Below, in pieces: positions 1-7,824 of a stretch of 64,000 bases of DNA. A program made the position numbers and the translations under genes. The DNA lies in NCBI RefSeq assembly GCF_016552165.1, contig NZ_JACVDA010000004.1:1-64000 (forward strand), in the 5' to 3' direction. The notes beneath the pieces were generated by a model. The model was not told where the DNA came from, ran no database searches, and saw only the letters and a list, made by a program, of their open reading frames with translations. Numbering within the stretch: the first letter of the stretch is position 1; every line of letters starts with the position of its first letter. Source of the stretch: Parvimonas parva. GTDB lineage: Bacteria; Bacillota; Clostridia; Tissierellales; Peptoniphilaceae.

Positions 1-98
1 TCAATTACTATTATACCTCTTTGAGATGTTTTTTTCTATTCTTACTGGCTAACTTAATTTTACAATATGGGATTTTGAATCAATATTGATTTCTTCAC

Positions 99-131
99 AA
101 AAAAACTCTGCTAGTTTTTCTAACAGAGTTT
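99..131 (-). terminator. Rho-independent terminator after tRNA-Leu
   Basis: Read on the minus strand, an 8-bp perfect stem (AAACTCTG at 103-110 with CAGAGTTT at 124-131) encloses a short loop and is followed by a run of T (A-run 99-105 on the plus strand). It begins at the last base of the tRNA CCA end, so it ends the tRNA transcript. Bases 1-98 hold nothing I can assign. Confidence 0.75.
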
Positions 132-216
132 GGTGCAGAAAAAGGGACTCGAACCCTCACAAGCAATGCTTACTACCCCCTCAAGATAGCGTGTCTACCA
201 GTTCCACCATTTCTAC
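131..216 (-). tRNA. tRNA-Leu (anticodon GAG)
   Basis: The minus strand folds as a class II tRNA of 86 nt with an encoded CCA end. The 7-bp acceptor stem is GTAGAAA with TTTCTGC, followed by discriminator A. The D-arm holds TGGTAGACACG. The anticodon stem CTATC/GGTAG encloses loop TTGAGGG, giving anticodon GAG. A long variable arm and the T-arm GGTTCGAGTCC follow. It reads CUC/CUU leucine codons. It lies just downstream of sdaAA and may be cotranscribed with it. Confidence 0.93.
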
Positions 217-224
217 GTACTATA

Positions 225-244
225 GGACTTGATTTCTCAAGTCC
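225..244 (-). terminator. Hairpin between sdaAA and tRNA-Leu
   Basis: GGACTTGA (225-232) pairs perfectly with TCAAGTCC (237-244) around a 4-nt loop. On the minus strand it follows the sdaAA stop directly, but no T-run follows it. It could be a weak terminator or a processing hairpin that separates mRNA from tRNA. Confidence 0.35.
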
Positions 245-249
245 AAATA

Positions 250-1131
250 TTAACTTAATCTATTTGGAAATACTTTACATTCCATTTTTTTTGCAGACGG
301 ACATGCTGCACAACCACCTAACGCAGTTTCTCTCAAGGTTTCAGGTAATGAGTTTCCAACTTCGTACATTGCCTCAACAACTTCATCAAATGGTACTATA
401 CATTCAACTCCTGCCATTGCAATATCACTTGCAACTAATGCGTTAATTGTTCCTGAACCGTTTCTAAGTGCGCAAGGGAATTCTACAAGTCCTGCAACAG
501 GGTCGCAAACCAAACCTAAAACCATAAGCATTGCAAATGATGCTGCTATTAGGGATTGTTCGGGAGTTCCTCCATGCAATTCAACAATAGCTGCTGCACT
601 CATGGCAGTTGCTGCTCCACATTCAGCTTGGCAACCTCCCTCTGCTCCTGAAATTGTTGCATTTGTTGCTATGATTCGTCCGACAGTTCCTGAAACTAAA
701 AGTGCCATTAGCATTTCGTCATCTGTAAAATTAAATTTGTCTTGTATCCAGGAAAGACTTCCCGGTAAAATTCCAGCTCCTCCGGCAGTTGGTGCAGCTA
801 CAATTTTTCCCATACCTGCATTTACTTCTGAAGTTGAAAAGCCTCTTGCAATCGCAGTTACCATTGACTCGCCTAGAATACTTTTTCCACTTTGTGCATA
901 TCTTAAAATTTTCTTTGCATTTCCACCAGTTATTTTATATGGATTAATCTTATCATTTGTTATAACATCTGATGCTGATGCTTTCATTACATCGTAAGTT
1001 TCTCTTAGCATCTTTAAAAGTTCTTCTTTTGTTATATCCATTTCTTCTAATTGGTGTTCTAATGCGACTTCACTAATTTTTTTATTCTTTTCTTTACATA
1101 ATCGTAATAATTGTGCTCCTGAAGAAATCAT
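250..1131 (-). CDS. sdaAA: L-serine dehydratase, iron-sulfur-dependent, alpha subunit
   Basis: Catalytic subunit (293 aa) of the two-subunit oxygen-sensitive L-serine ammonia-lyase that converts serine to pyruvate and ammonia in the cytosol. Conserved cysteine motifs typical of the [4Fe-4S] type are visible: GGCQAECG, CDPVAGLVEFPC and GGCAACPSAKK near the C-terminus. I chose the ATG at 1131 because AGGAGG lies just upstream; a longer frame to 1164 would overlap sdaAB and lacks its own ribosome site. It follows sdaAB by 8 nt and is the last gene of an operon beginning with the HAD gene near 4039. The pair is diagnostic of anaerobic amino-acid-fermenting Firmicutes. Confidence 0.95.
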   Translation of the reverse strand: MISSGAQLLRLCKEKNKKISEVALEHQLEEMDITKEELLKMLRETYDVMKASASDVITNDKINPYKITGGNAKKILRYAQSGKSILGESMVTAIARGFSTSEVNAGMGKIVAAPTAGGAGILPGSLSWIQDKFNFTDDEMLMALLVSGTVGRIIATNATISGAEGGCQAECGAATAMSAAAIVELHGGTPEQSLIAASFAMLMVLGLVCDPVAGLVEFPCALRNGSGTINALVASDIAMAGVECIVPFDEVVEAMYEVGNSLPETLRETALGGCAACPSAKKMECKVFPNRLS

Positions 1132-1139
1132 ATAACCTC

Positions 1140-1802
1140 CTATAATGGTTTTAAAATCATACATTCTAACATATCAGGTAATTTACTTATCCTATAAATA
1201 GCCATTTCATCAATTCCACCGTCAATTTCCATAATCGCAGAAGCAACGCCTTCTTCTCTATTCATAACCAAACTACCTATGTTAATTTTATTTTCGGCTA
1301 AAATCGTACTAACTTGTGCAATCATTCCGTATCTATCATTGTACTTAAGAATTATTGTGTTATAAACGCCACCAAACTTAACTTCAACGCCATTGATATT
1401 TGTAATTTCAATCGCACCACCACCGATAGATGAGCCTATTACATAAAAGCTTTCTCCATTAGGGTCAATAAATTCAGTTTTTACAGTATTTGGGTGTGCA
1501 AATACCAAATCCATAGGAACGAAAGAAAATTCTATTCCTCTTTTTGTAGCAATATCTAAAGCATCTCTTATTCTATCATCATCAGTATCATAACCTAAAA
1601 TACCACCTACCAAAGCTCTGTCAGTTCCATGGCCTTGGTATGTACTTTTAAAACTTCCATGTAAATGAAAAATTACTTTTTTTATATCTCTTGCATAAAT
1701 GATTTTTGAAATACGTCCAAGCCTACAAGCTCCTGCTGTATGTGAGCTTGATGGACCAATCATTATTGGACCTATAACGTCAAACAAACCATAGTTTTTC
1801 AT
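1140..1802 (-). CDS. sdaAB: L-serine dehydratase, iron-sulfur-dependent, beta subunit
   Basis: Partner subunit (220 aa) of SdaAA. The N-terminal half has the family signature GPSSSHTAGACRLGR (residues about 16-30). The C-terminal 75 residues form an ACT domain (YGMIAQVSTILAENKINI), the small-molecule sensing fold found in this subunit in Bacillus and Clostridium. Its ATG overlaps the stop of the upstream radical SAM gene as TAATG, so translation is probably coupled; the AAGGAG lies inside the end of that gene. SdaAA follows 8 nt downstream. Confidence 0.95.
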   Translation of the reverse strand: MKNYGLFDVIGPIMIGPSSSHTAGACRLGRISKIIYARDIKKVIFHLHGSFKSTYQGHGTDRALVGGILGYDTDDDRIRDALDIATKRGIEFSFVPMDLVFAHPNTVKTEFIDPNGESFYVIGSSIGGGAIEITNINGVEVKFGGVYNTIILKYNDRYGMIAQVSTILAENKINIGSLVMNREEGVASAIMEIDGGIDEMAIYRISKLPDMLECMILKPL

Positions 1803-2749
1803 TATTTTTTCTCTACTCCTTTAAAATTGTTAAACAAATCTCCCTGTTTAAAATTATTTTTCCCCATTTTTTCTAAAATTTCATCTCTAATCTTCCACCA
1901 ACTCGTGCTCCAATTACAAAATAGACTATTTTCTTCCGGAACACGACCGAGCAATCTTTGTAAAACTATTTTTTCATCTAAATTTCTCAAAAAAGAAATA
2001 ACTAAATCGACAAATTTTTCTTTGCTGATTAATTCTATTTCTCCATTCAGATACATTTCTCCTAAAACCGTACCTTTTACGATATACAGAGAATGTAGCT
2101 TTACTTCCTCAACTTTAAGAGCAGACAGAATCTTTGCAGACTCTACCATATCAATCTCATCGTCCCAAGGAATCCCAACGATTATATGAGTACAAACCCT
2201 AAAGCCAAAACTATGAATCAGATTAACTGCATTGATAAATTCAGCTAATGTATGTCCTCTATTAAGTTTTACTAAAGTTCTATAATTTACAGTTTGTAAG
2301 CCAAGTTCAAAATCAATTTCTAAATTTCTATTTTTTTGAAATTCTTTTAAAAATAATAATTGCTCCTCTAAAATACAATCGGGTCTTGTAGATAGTGAAA
2401 TTCCAATTATATCCTCATCAACAACACTATCTTCAATCATCTTTTTAAAATCATCTATCCCAAGATATGTATTTGTAAAATTTTGAAAATATACAATAAA
2501 TTTCTTTGCATTATACTTTTTAGAAATATAATTTTTATTCCTTAAAACCTGCTCACGAACAGACATAGAAATATGGCAATTCTCAAAAGAACCACCTTCT
2601 TCCCCACAAAAAATACAACCACCCGTTGCAATATTTCCATCTCTATTAGGACAGCTTAAATTAAGTTTAACAGGTAGTTTATAAACTTTTTCTCCATAAA
2701 TATTTTTAAGGTATTTTGAATATGTTCTGTAAAAATCTTCCTCTAACAT
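1802..2749 (-). CDS. TIGR01212-family radical SAM protein (YhcC/YtqA type)
   Basis: Protein of 315 aa with the YhcC-type cluster motif CPNRDGNIATGGCIFC (Cys33, Cys45, Cys48), which binds the [4Fe-4S] cluster used to cleave S-adenosylmethionine. Later conserved parts include LSTRPDC and ELGLQTVNYRTLVKLNRGHT, typical of this family, whose members have been linked to tRNA modification; the substrate here is not evident. The ATG overlaps the peroxiredoxin stop (TAATG) with AAGGAA upstream. It is the third gene of the HAD - peroxiredoxin - radical SAM - sdaAB - sdaAA operon, with no visible functional link to serine degradation. Confidence 0.88.
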   Translation of the reverse strand: MLEEDFYRTYSKYLKNIYGEKVYKLPVKLNLSCPNRDGNIATGGCIFCGEEGGSFENCHISMSVREQVLRNKNYISKKYNAKKFIVYFQNFTNTYLGIDDFKKMIEDSVVDEDIIGISLSTRPDCILEEQLLFLKEFQKNRNLEIDFELGLQTVNYRTLVKLNRGHTLAEFINAVNLIHSFGFRVCTHIIVGIPWDDEIDMVESAKILSALKVEEVKLHSLYIVKGTVLGEMYLNGEIELISKEKFVDLVISFLRNLDEKIVLQRLLGRVPEENSLFCNWSTSWWKIRDEILEKMGKNNFKQGDLFNNFKGVEKK

Positions 2750-3189
2750 TATAATTCCTTTAGAGCCTCTAAAACCTTAACTGCGTGGTCTTTAGCCTTA
2801 ACATTTCTAAATTCCTTCAAAATATTCCCTTCATCGTCCAAAATGAAAGTTGACCTAACAGTTCCCATATATTCTTTTCCACACATTTTTTTTAATTTCC
2901 AAACATCAAAATGCTCTTGAATAGAAATATCCTCATCAGAAACAAGCTCAACTTTTAAATTATGCTTTTCGATAAATTTCTTATGACTTAAAAGAGAGTC
3001 CTTGCTAACACCGATGACAACGGCGTTTAACTTTTCAAACTCATCTTTAAGTTCACTAAATTGAATTGCCTCCAAAGTACAACCTGAAGTATTATCCTTT
3101 GGGTAAAAATATAAGATTATCTTCTTTCCTTTATATTTATCTAAAGAAAATTCACCATTCATTCCATTAAATTTTAAATTACAAGCCAT
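2749..3189 (-). CDS. bcp: Thioredoxin-dependent peroxiredoxin, BCP/PrxQ type
   Basis: A 146-aa thiol peroxidase reducing H2O2 and organic peroxides in the cytosol. The peroxidatic motif PKDNTSGC (PxxxTxxC) is intact at about residues 31-38. Most PrxQ proteins have a resolving cysteine five residues later; here that position is Ile (GCTLEAIQF), so this is a 1-Cys-like variant or uses Cys103 in the KKMCGKEYMG segment. Start ATG with TAGGAGAATAAT upstream. One nucleotide separates it from the HAD gene and it overlaps the radical SAM gene. It probably protects oxygen-labile iron-sulfur enzymes such as SdaA, which is inference. Confidence 0.9.
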   Translation of the reverse strand: MACNLKFNGMNGEFSLDKYKGKKIILYFYPKDNTSGCTLEAIQFSELKDEFEKLNAVVIGVSKDSLLSHKKFIEKHNLKVELVSDEDISIQEHFDVWKLKKMCGKEYMGTVRSTFILDDEGNILKEFRNVKAKDHAVKVLEALKEL

Positions 3190-3190
3190 A

Positions 3191-4039
3191 TTATTCTCCT
3201 AAAACATCTTTAAATAACTTTTTCAATTCAAAATATACCCCATCTTCGTTATTTGTAAATTCAGTAATATTTTTTGTCAAAGATTTTAATTCATCAATTC
3301 CGTTTTTCATTGCAAAACCAATGCCGGAATTTTTAATCATCGACTTATCATTAAATTCATCGCCAAAAGATACAACATCGGAAAGACTGATATTTTTACT
3401 CTTTAGATAATTAGTTATAGCAATCCACTTATCTGCATTTGCTGATTGAAATTCAAGCACCTTTCTTCCGTCAGGAACCAAATATCTATTCTTAACCAGA
3501 TTATGCTCATCATTAAATAATCTATAAAACTCATCAATCTTTTCTTTCTCATCTAAAAAGGCAATACATAAAACAGTTTCTAAAGATTTCATATCAATTT
3601 GGCTAAAATATCTAATACTATCAGTAGCAATTTTTTTATCTACAATATTTTCTTCAAAATGACTTTTCTTAGGACGACCGTCTGGAATAGCAAGATGATA
3701 ACCGTCAACAAAAGAATCTACATAAATATAAGGATCCATTCCACAATCCAAAGCCTTATTAAAAACCTCTAAAAACTTAGAATTTTTAACATATTCAACA
3801 TTAACCAATTTATTTGACTCTTTAAATCTGCTCATAGCTCCATTATTTGCACAAACCATAATGTCCCTTTTTAAAGGTTTCAAAAAGTCTGAAACCATAT
3901 AAAAATGCCTGCCGGTTGCAATGACAACCTCAACTCCATTTCCAATTAAATTGTCCAACAACTCAAAACTACGATCAGATATTTTCTTTTCATCATTTAA
4001 TAAAGTACCATCTAAATCTAAGCAAACTGCTCTTAACAT
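3191..4039 (-). CDS. HAD-superfamily hydrolase, Cof/YidA type
   Basis: Cytosolic phosphatase of 282 aa with the aspartate nucleophile motif DLDGT at the N-terminus, the threonine/serine motif in VVIATGR, and a C-terminal GDEFNDKSMI motif IV of the Cof subfamily with its C2 cap. Substrate cannot be predicted; family members act on sugar phosphates or FMN-like compounds. The frame could start six bases earlier at GTG, but that GTG is part of the ribosome site AGAGGTG, so the ATG at 4039 is preferred. First gene of the five-gene operon; a terminator of the preceding gene lies directly upstream. Confidence 0.85.
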   Translation of the reverse strand: MLRAVCLDLDGTLLNDEKKISDRSFELLDNLIGNGVEVVIATGRHFYMVSDFLKPLKRDIMVCANNGAMSRFKESNKLVNVEYVKNSKFLEVFNKALDCGMDPYIYVDSFVDGYHLAIPDGRPKKSHFEENIVDKKIATDSIRYFSQIDMKSLETVLCIAFLDEKEKIDEFYRLFNDEHNLVKNRYLVPDGRKVLEFQSANADKWIAITNYLKSKNISLSDVVSFGDEFNDKSMIKNSGIGFAMKNGIDELKSLTKNITEFTNNEDGVYFELKKLFKDVLGE

Positions 4040-4053
4040 AAACACCTCTTTTC

Positions 4054-4084
4054 AAAAAAATAAAGTGCCGATAACGGCACTTTA
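4054..4084 (-). terminator. Rho-independent terminator after the DUF1292 gene
   Basis: A 10-bp perfect stem (4061-4070 with 4075-4084) with a 4-nt loop is followed on the minus strand by seven T. It sits 10 nt after the DUF1292 stop and 15 nt before the HAD start. Expression of the HAD operon must therefore come from read-through or a promoter hidden in this short gap. Confidence 0.88.
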
Positions 4085-4094
4085 TAGACTAATA

Positions 4095-4397
4095 TTATTC
4101 TTCGTCTTCTTCAACTAAAGCATCGAACGCATCAGAAACCTTATTGAATTCTTCATCACTTTCGATTTCTTCAACTTCGTATTCTCCGTCTTCTTTTTCT
4201 ATATATTTGCAAAGTAAGATACTTCCGTCTTCTTGACTTTGAAGAGCGATATAATCTTTTTCTTCAACTTCAAAAACTCCGATAACTTCAAAAGTTTCTT
4301 CTTTTCCGTCTTCGTTTTCAAAAACTAGTAACTCAGCTTCCATTTCTTCTTCACAGCCACAACCGCAGCCACATCCACAGCCTTTATTTTCTTCCAT
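4095..4397 (-). CDS. DUF1292 family protein with Cys-Gly repeat head
   Basis: A 100-aa acidic protein. Residues about 20-100 match the DUF1292 (YrzB-like) pattern FENEDGKEETFEVIGVFEVE...YIALQ, a small cytosolic fold of unknown function common in Firmicutes. The first 15 residues are unusual: after MEENK comes a strictly alternating Gly-Cys run with five cysteines, then an acidic stretch. Such a head could bind Zn or another soft metal. Start ATG has AAGGAGG 8 nt upstream. It is transcribed alone, with its own terminator. Confidence 0.85.
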   Translation of the reverse strand: MEENKGCGCGCGCGCEEEMEAELLVFENEDGKEETFEVIGVFEVEEKDYIALQSQEDGSILLCKYIEKEDGEYEVEEIESDEEFNKVSDAFDALVEEDEE

Positions 4398-4550
4398 TGT
4401 GTATGTCCTCCTTAAATTATTAAAAGTTTAAAATATTTAAACTAATAAAAATATATTTCACACCTTAAGTGATAAAATATATATCTACAATAATAATACC
4501 ACATTTTACAAAAAAAATATACCTTTTTTAAAAATTTTTATAATAATTTC

Positions 4551-5456
4551 CTAATTTGATTTCAAATTTCTACTTTTTCTATCATTTTTTATAATATACA
4601 AAATAGCAATTGAAAACAAAATCAAAACAAAAGTACAAATCAATCCACCTTCTGTTCCAAAAATTCCACCGGTAAAATTTGAATGAGATAAAAATTTTAT
4701 TTCAAAAATTTTAATCTTTGAAAAACTTATCCCCGAAACTTGAATTCCGAATATATTTCCTTGACTGAAATTCCAAAGGGAATGTATTGCACCACAAATC
4801 CATAAGTTTTGCCATTTGTAATAAACTAAAGACTCAAAAGCTCCAAATAAAAATATATTTAAATATGCAATTAAGGTAATATTAGGATTGCCACTATGCA
4901 TTAAAGAAAAAATCAGAGAATTTAAGATAATTCCTGCAACAATCCCAAATTTGTAGCTTAATTCCGAAAATAACCAACCTCTTAATACTACTTCTTCACT
5001 CATTCCTTGAATTAAAAATCCAATTAAAAATAAAAATATCATAAAATAGGAAATTTTTTCTGGATTTAATACAATTCTTTGAAATCCTAAAATCACTCCG
5101 ATTAATACGCAAGTCGAAAACATTATAAGTCCGATTAAAGCCCCTAAAGAGTAATATCTAACAAAATTTTCTTTAGAAAATCCTAGATTTTTAAATTTAT
5201 GCTTAAATAAAACTTTGGAAAAGAACATCACATACAAGATTGGAAGTATTGTATATACCAACTGAAACAATAAAATTTTGTCCATATCCAAGATATATTT
5301 TTCCATAAATTTTTCTGTAAATTTAATAGTCATTGTTTCTGTAAATATTGGAAATAAAACAAAACCCACAATCATTCCAAAAGTTTTAAACCCTGAGTAT
5401 TTATTTTTTAACTTATCTTCTTTGTAATCTTTAAAAATTCCGTTTAATTCAAACAT
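4551..5456 (-). CDS. CPBP-family intramembrane metalloprotease
   Basis: A 301-aa polytopic membrane protein with roughly eight hydrophobic segments. The CPBP (Abi/Rce1-like) motifs are present in order: EEVVLRG (EExxxR), FSLMHSG with the zinc-ligand His, and a later HSLWNFSQGN. Relatives process prenylated peptides, bacteriocins or anti-sigma factors. It follows the DUF4097 gene by 8 nt and is the fourth gene of the padR - DUF1700 - DUF4097 operon, so it probably acts with these envelope proteins. Start ATG at 5456 with AGGGGC upstream. Substrate unknown. Confidence 0.85.
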   Translation of the reverse strand: MFELNGIFKDYKEDKLKNKYSGFKTFGMIVGFVLFPIFTETMTIKFTEKFMEKYILDMDKILLFQLVYTILPILYVMFFSKVLFKHKFKNLGFSKENFVRYYSLGALIGLIMFSTCVLIGVILGFQRIVLNPEKISYFMIFLFLIGFLIQGMSEEVVLRGWLFSELSYKFGIVAGIILNSLIFSLMHSGNPNITLIAYLNIFLFGAFESLVYYKWQNLWICGAIHSLWNFSQGNIFGIQVSGISFSKIKIFEIKFLSHSNFTGGIFGTEGGLICTFVLILFSIAILYIIKNDRKSRNLKSN

Positions 5457-5464
5457 ATTTGCCC

Positions 5465-6391
5465 CTAATATTTTTCTAACTTAATATTTCCAACATTTGA
5501 TTTCAAATCAATTATAACTGTGTCATTTCCATTTGTATTTCTATAAAAATCTTTATCCATAGAAGTATTTCCTGATTCTGAATTTAAACTAACATCATAA
5601 TTTTTACTTGAATCATAAATCAAAGAACATTTTATATTTCCAACATTGTTTTCAATCTTTAACATATTTAAAATTTCCACATTAGTAAACTTAACATTTC
5701 CTGCATTTTGTTCCACTTCACATAACTTCGCCTTTGCATTTTCTAATTTTATATTTCCTGCTTTATTTTCCAATTTTATATGGTTTAAATTGTTAATATT
5801 TTTAATATCAATATTACCGGCAAAATCTACTAAATATATATCATCTGATTTTAAATTTTCCAATTTGCAATTTCCACTTTTAAGATTTACATCAATATTT
5901 TTAGAAGATATATCTGCAATTTCAAAATTACCACTAAAATTACTCACATTTATTTCTTCCAAACTTTCTTCTGAAAGATATAAAGCACAAGTCTTGTTTG
6001 TAATTTTCCCATTAATCAAAAAATCTTTTGCAAAATTTATATTAATCCCAACTTGTGAACCGAAAAAATCCTCTTTTTTATTTTCTTTGATAGATAATCT
6101 ACCTTCTTCTGATTTTATGATATAGTCTTTTTCATCTTCGGCAAAATATTCTATATAATTCTTTCCGTTTCCAGACTTTCTAATTTCAAAATTAGAACTA
6201 TAAAGTTCTGCTTGTACAGTAGAAATTTTTTCTAAATTTTTAGAAAATTTTTCAATTTGATTAAGACTATGTATCCTATCAATATTTGTTCTCTTAACAA
6301 ATTCTAATCCACCCATTTGTATTCCAGAAAACAAAAATATGAAACCCAAAAACAACATTACTATTGAAACTTTAAATACTTTTTTATTCAT
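5465..6391 (-). CDS. DUF4097-type repeat protein, membrane-anchored
   Basis: 308 aa. An N-terminal membrane segment (about residues 5-25, VSIVMLFLGFIFLFSGIQ) is followed by an extracellular region rich in repeated NxxGNIKLEN-like units (SGNFEIADI, AGNIDIKNI, AGNIKLENA, AGNVKFTNV, VGNIKCSL), the beta-helical DUF4097 pattern. I place the start at 6391, where GAGGT precedes ATG by 7 nt. The first bases overlap the end of the DUF1700 gene by 8 nt, so translation is probably coupled. DUF1700-DUF4097 pairs under PadR control are common in Firmicutes and are usually regarded as envelope-stress or antimicrobial-response modules. Confidence 0.8.
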   Translation of the reverse strand: MNKKVFKVSIVMLFLGFIFLFSGIQMGGLEFVKRTNIDRIHSLNQIEKFSKNLEKISTVQAELYSSNFEIRKSGNGKNYIEYFAEDEKDYIIKSEEGRLSIKENKKEDFFGSQVGININFAKDFLINGKITNKTCALYLSEESLEEINVSNFSGNFEIADISSKNIDVNLKSGNCKLENLKSDDIYLVDFAGNIDIKNINNLNHIKLENKAGNIKLENAKAKLCEVEQNAGNVKFTNVEILNMLKIENNVGNIKCSLIYDSSKNYDVSLNSESGNTSMDKDFYRNTNGNDTVIIDLKSNVGNIKLEKY

Positions 6392-6992
6392 CACATTTAC
6401 CTCTTTTTCTTGAAACAAAAGATATTAACTTTTTAGATAAATTTATAAAAAATTTAATTGACCCATTTCCTAAAATATATAATAAACCTGTTATTGCTAA
6501 TACAATCAAAGCACTACCTAAAAAAATCAATCCACCTGAAATAGAAGAACTAAATGTTGTAATCACTCCTATAACAAAAAGTTTTATTGTAACTAAAGCC
6601 CCTGCAAAAACAAGCATAAAAGTAGCGAATAGAATTGTTACACAAACCATAAAAAATGTAAAAATTAGGACAATACCTGCTAATGTCAATGGAACTCCAA
6701 TAGGCGCTGCCAATAAGCAAAGCACACCAATCAAAAAAGTTCTGGACATTTTACTTTCTTTAAAAATTTTCTTTTTGCTTTCATTTTTTGAAATATTTTC
6801 ATTTAACATTTTTGACAAAATTTCGCTGGCAGCAACACTTGGTGAACCTAATTCTCTAATCAAATCTTGCTCTTTCTCGACTGAGACCTCATCAAAATAT
6901 TCCTCAAAATAATTCATAGTGTCTTCATAATCTTTTTTAGGAAGTTTTTTCAAATATTTTGAAAGCTCTTTAAGATATTCTTCTCTATTCAT
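6384..6992 (-). CDS. DUF1700 family membrane protein
   Basis: 202 aa. The N-terminal cytosolic part MNREEYLKELSKYL...YEDTMNYFEEYFDE is the DUF1700 hallmark. It is followed by a hydrophobic C-terminal half with about three to four membrane helices (about residues 85-190). Start chosen at 6992, where GGAGGG lies 9 nt upstream; the longer frame from 7010 lies inside padR. It overlaps padR by 8 nt and the DUF4097 gene by 8 nt, indicating tight translational coupling. The family partners PadR regulators; biochemical function is unknown. Confidence 0.85.
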   Translation of the reverse strand: MNREEYLKELSKYLKKLPKKDYEDTMNYFEEYFDEVSVEKEQDLIRELGSPSVAASEILSKMLNENISKNESKKKIFKESKMSRTFLIGVLCLLAAPIGVPLTLAGIVLIFTFFMVCVTILFATFMLVFAGALVTIKLFVIGVITTFSSSISGGLIFLGSALIVLAITGLLYILGNGSIKFFINLSKKLISFVSRKRGKCDE

Positions 6993-7305
6993 CAAATAAC
7001 CCTCCAACAACTATTTTGTCAATTTCATCTCTATAAGTAATCCACTCAGACTTTAAAAATTTAAGCTGAGTCTTTCCTGTTAGAGTAATCCTATAATATT
7101 TTCTTTTTCTACCATTATATTCACTATCATAAGTAGTCAAAAACTCATTTTGCTCCAATTTTTTTAAAATTGGATAAAGAGTTGACTCTTTTATATATGA
7201 AATTTTTTTAACACTTTGACTAATCTCGTAACCATAAGAATCTTTAACATCGATAATCGATAAAATTACACATTCTATTAGCAGTGCCGAAATTGGATAA
7301 TACAT
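6985..7305 (-). CDS. PadR-family transcriptional regulator
   Basis: 106-aa winged-helix repressor. The PadR core is clear: LLIECVILSIIDVKDSYGYEISQSV, then KESTLYPILKKLEQNEFL, then the wing GRKRKYYRITLTGK. PadR proteins repress membrane-defence operons and are released by antibiotics, phenolic acids or cationic compounds; the ligand here is unknown. Start ATG with AGGAG 6 nt upstream. First gene of its operon. A near-perfect palindrome between promoter and start suggests autoregulation. Confidence 0.92.
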   Translation of the reverse strand: MYYPISALLIECVILSIIDVKDSYGYEISQSVKKISYIKESTLYPILKKLEQNEFLTTYDSEYNGRKRKYYRITLTGKTQLKFLKSEWITYRDEIDKIVVGGLFDE

Positions 7306-7330
7306 AATTCACTCCTATATATAATTTTTT

Positions 7331-7353
7331 AATATATAAAATTTTTATATATT
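7331..7353. promoter_or_regulatory. Palindromic operator candidate for PadR
   Basis: A 23-bp perfect odd palindrome, two AATATATAAA-type arms around one central base, sits between the start region of the padR promoter and the padR ribosome site. Its place just downstream of the probable transcription start is that of a repressor site. The assignment to PadR is inference; AT-rich DNA makes such palindromes easier to find by chance. Confidence 0.5.
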
Positions 7354-7363
7354 ATTTATATTA

Positions 7364-7392
7364 ATAATATCATAAAAAAATCATTATGTAAA
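7364..7392 (-). promoter_or_regulatory. SigA-type promoter of the padR operon
   Basis: On the minus strand TTTACA (7387-7392), a 17-bp spacer and TATTAT (7364-7369), with an extended TGA before the -10. The palindrome at 7331-7353 begins about four bases after the expected start of transcription. Confidence 0.6.
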
Positions 7393-7426
7393 TAGTTTTT
7401 TTAGAAATTTTTTCTTTCTCTTTACT

Positions 7427-7662
7427 GTCATGTTGAGCGAAGTGCGTAGCACGAAGTCAATCTACACTAACTTGTTTGCTTTAAAACATAGTAGGTCTGA
7501 CGCAAAGATTGTCCAAATCTTTGATTTGGGAACAATCGACTGTAAACATCTTCAAGCATGTTACTCTCCTTAACTTTAGCTATAAAAGAATAGTAACTAA
7601 CATTAAATAATAACCCATGTTTGAAGATCTCTCCGCACACTACGTTTGGTCGAGATGACGTA
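7427..7662. repeat. Inverted REP-like repeat pair
   Basis: Two related arms of about 37 bp face each other: the left at about 7427-7464 (GTCATGTTGAGCGAAG...) and the right at about 7622-7660, whose reverse complement begins GTCATCTCGACCAAACG. Both belong to the GTCAT...GAAGTC/GAGAGATCT type of dispersed repeats seen in many bacterial genomes. The stretch between contains a 71-codon open frame with no ribosome site that I consider spurious. GC content is clearly above that of the surroundings. Confidence 0.55.
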
Positions 7663-7824
7663 TTGGTGGCTTTGAACGTCAAACATTATGACATAAAACC
7701 TTCCCCCTTATGCTCCTCGCTTGTAATGAATAACATAAAATCAAAAAAATTTTATTCACATTAATTTCTATTGATAATGTTAAAATAAACAAATTTTCCT
7801 TAATTTTCCCTAAAAATTTAAAAG

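Noticed and set aside
602-997. 131-codon plus-strand frame opposite sdaAA
   Set aside because: Shadow frame of a well-conserved gene.
7467-7682. 71-codon frame within the REP-like pair
   Set aside because: No ribosome site; sequence is best explained as part of the repeat unit.
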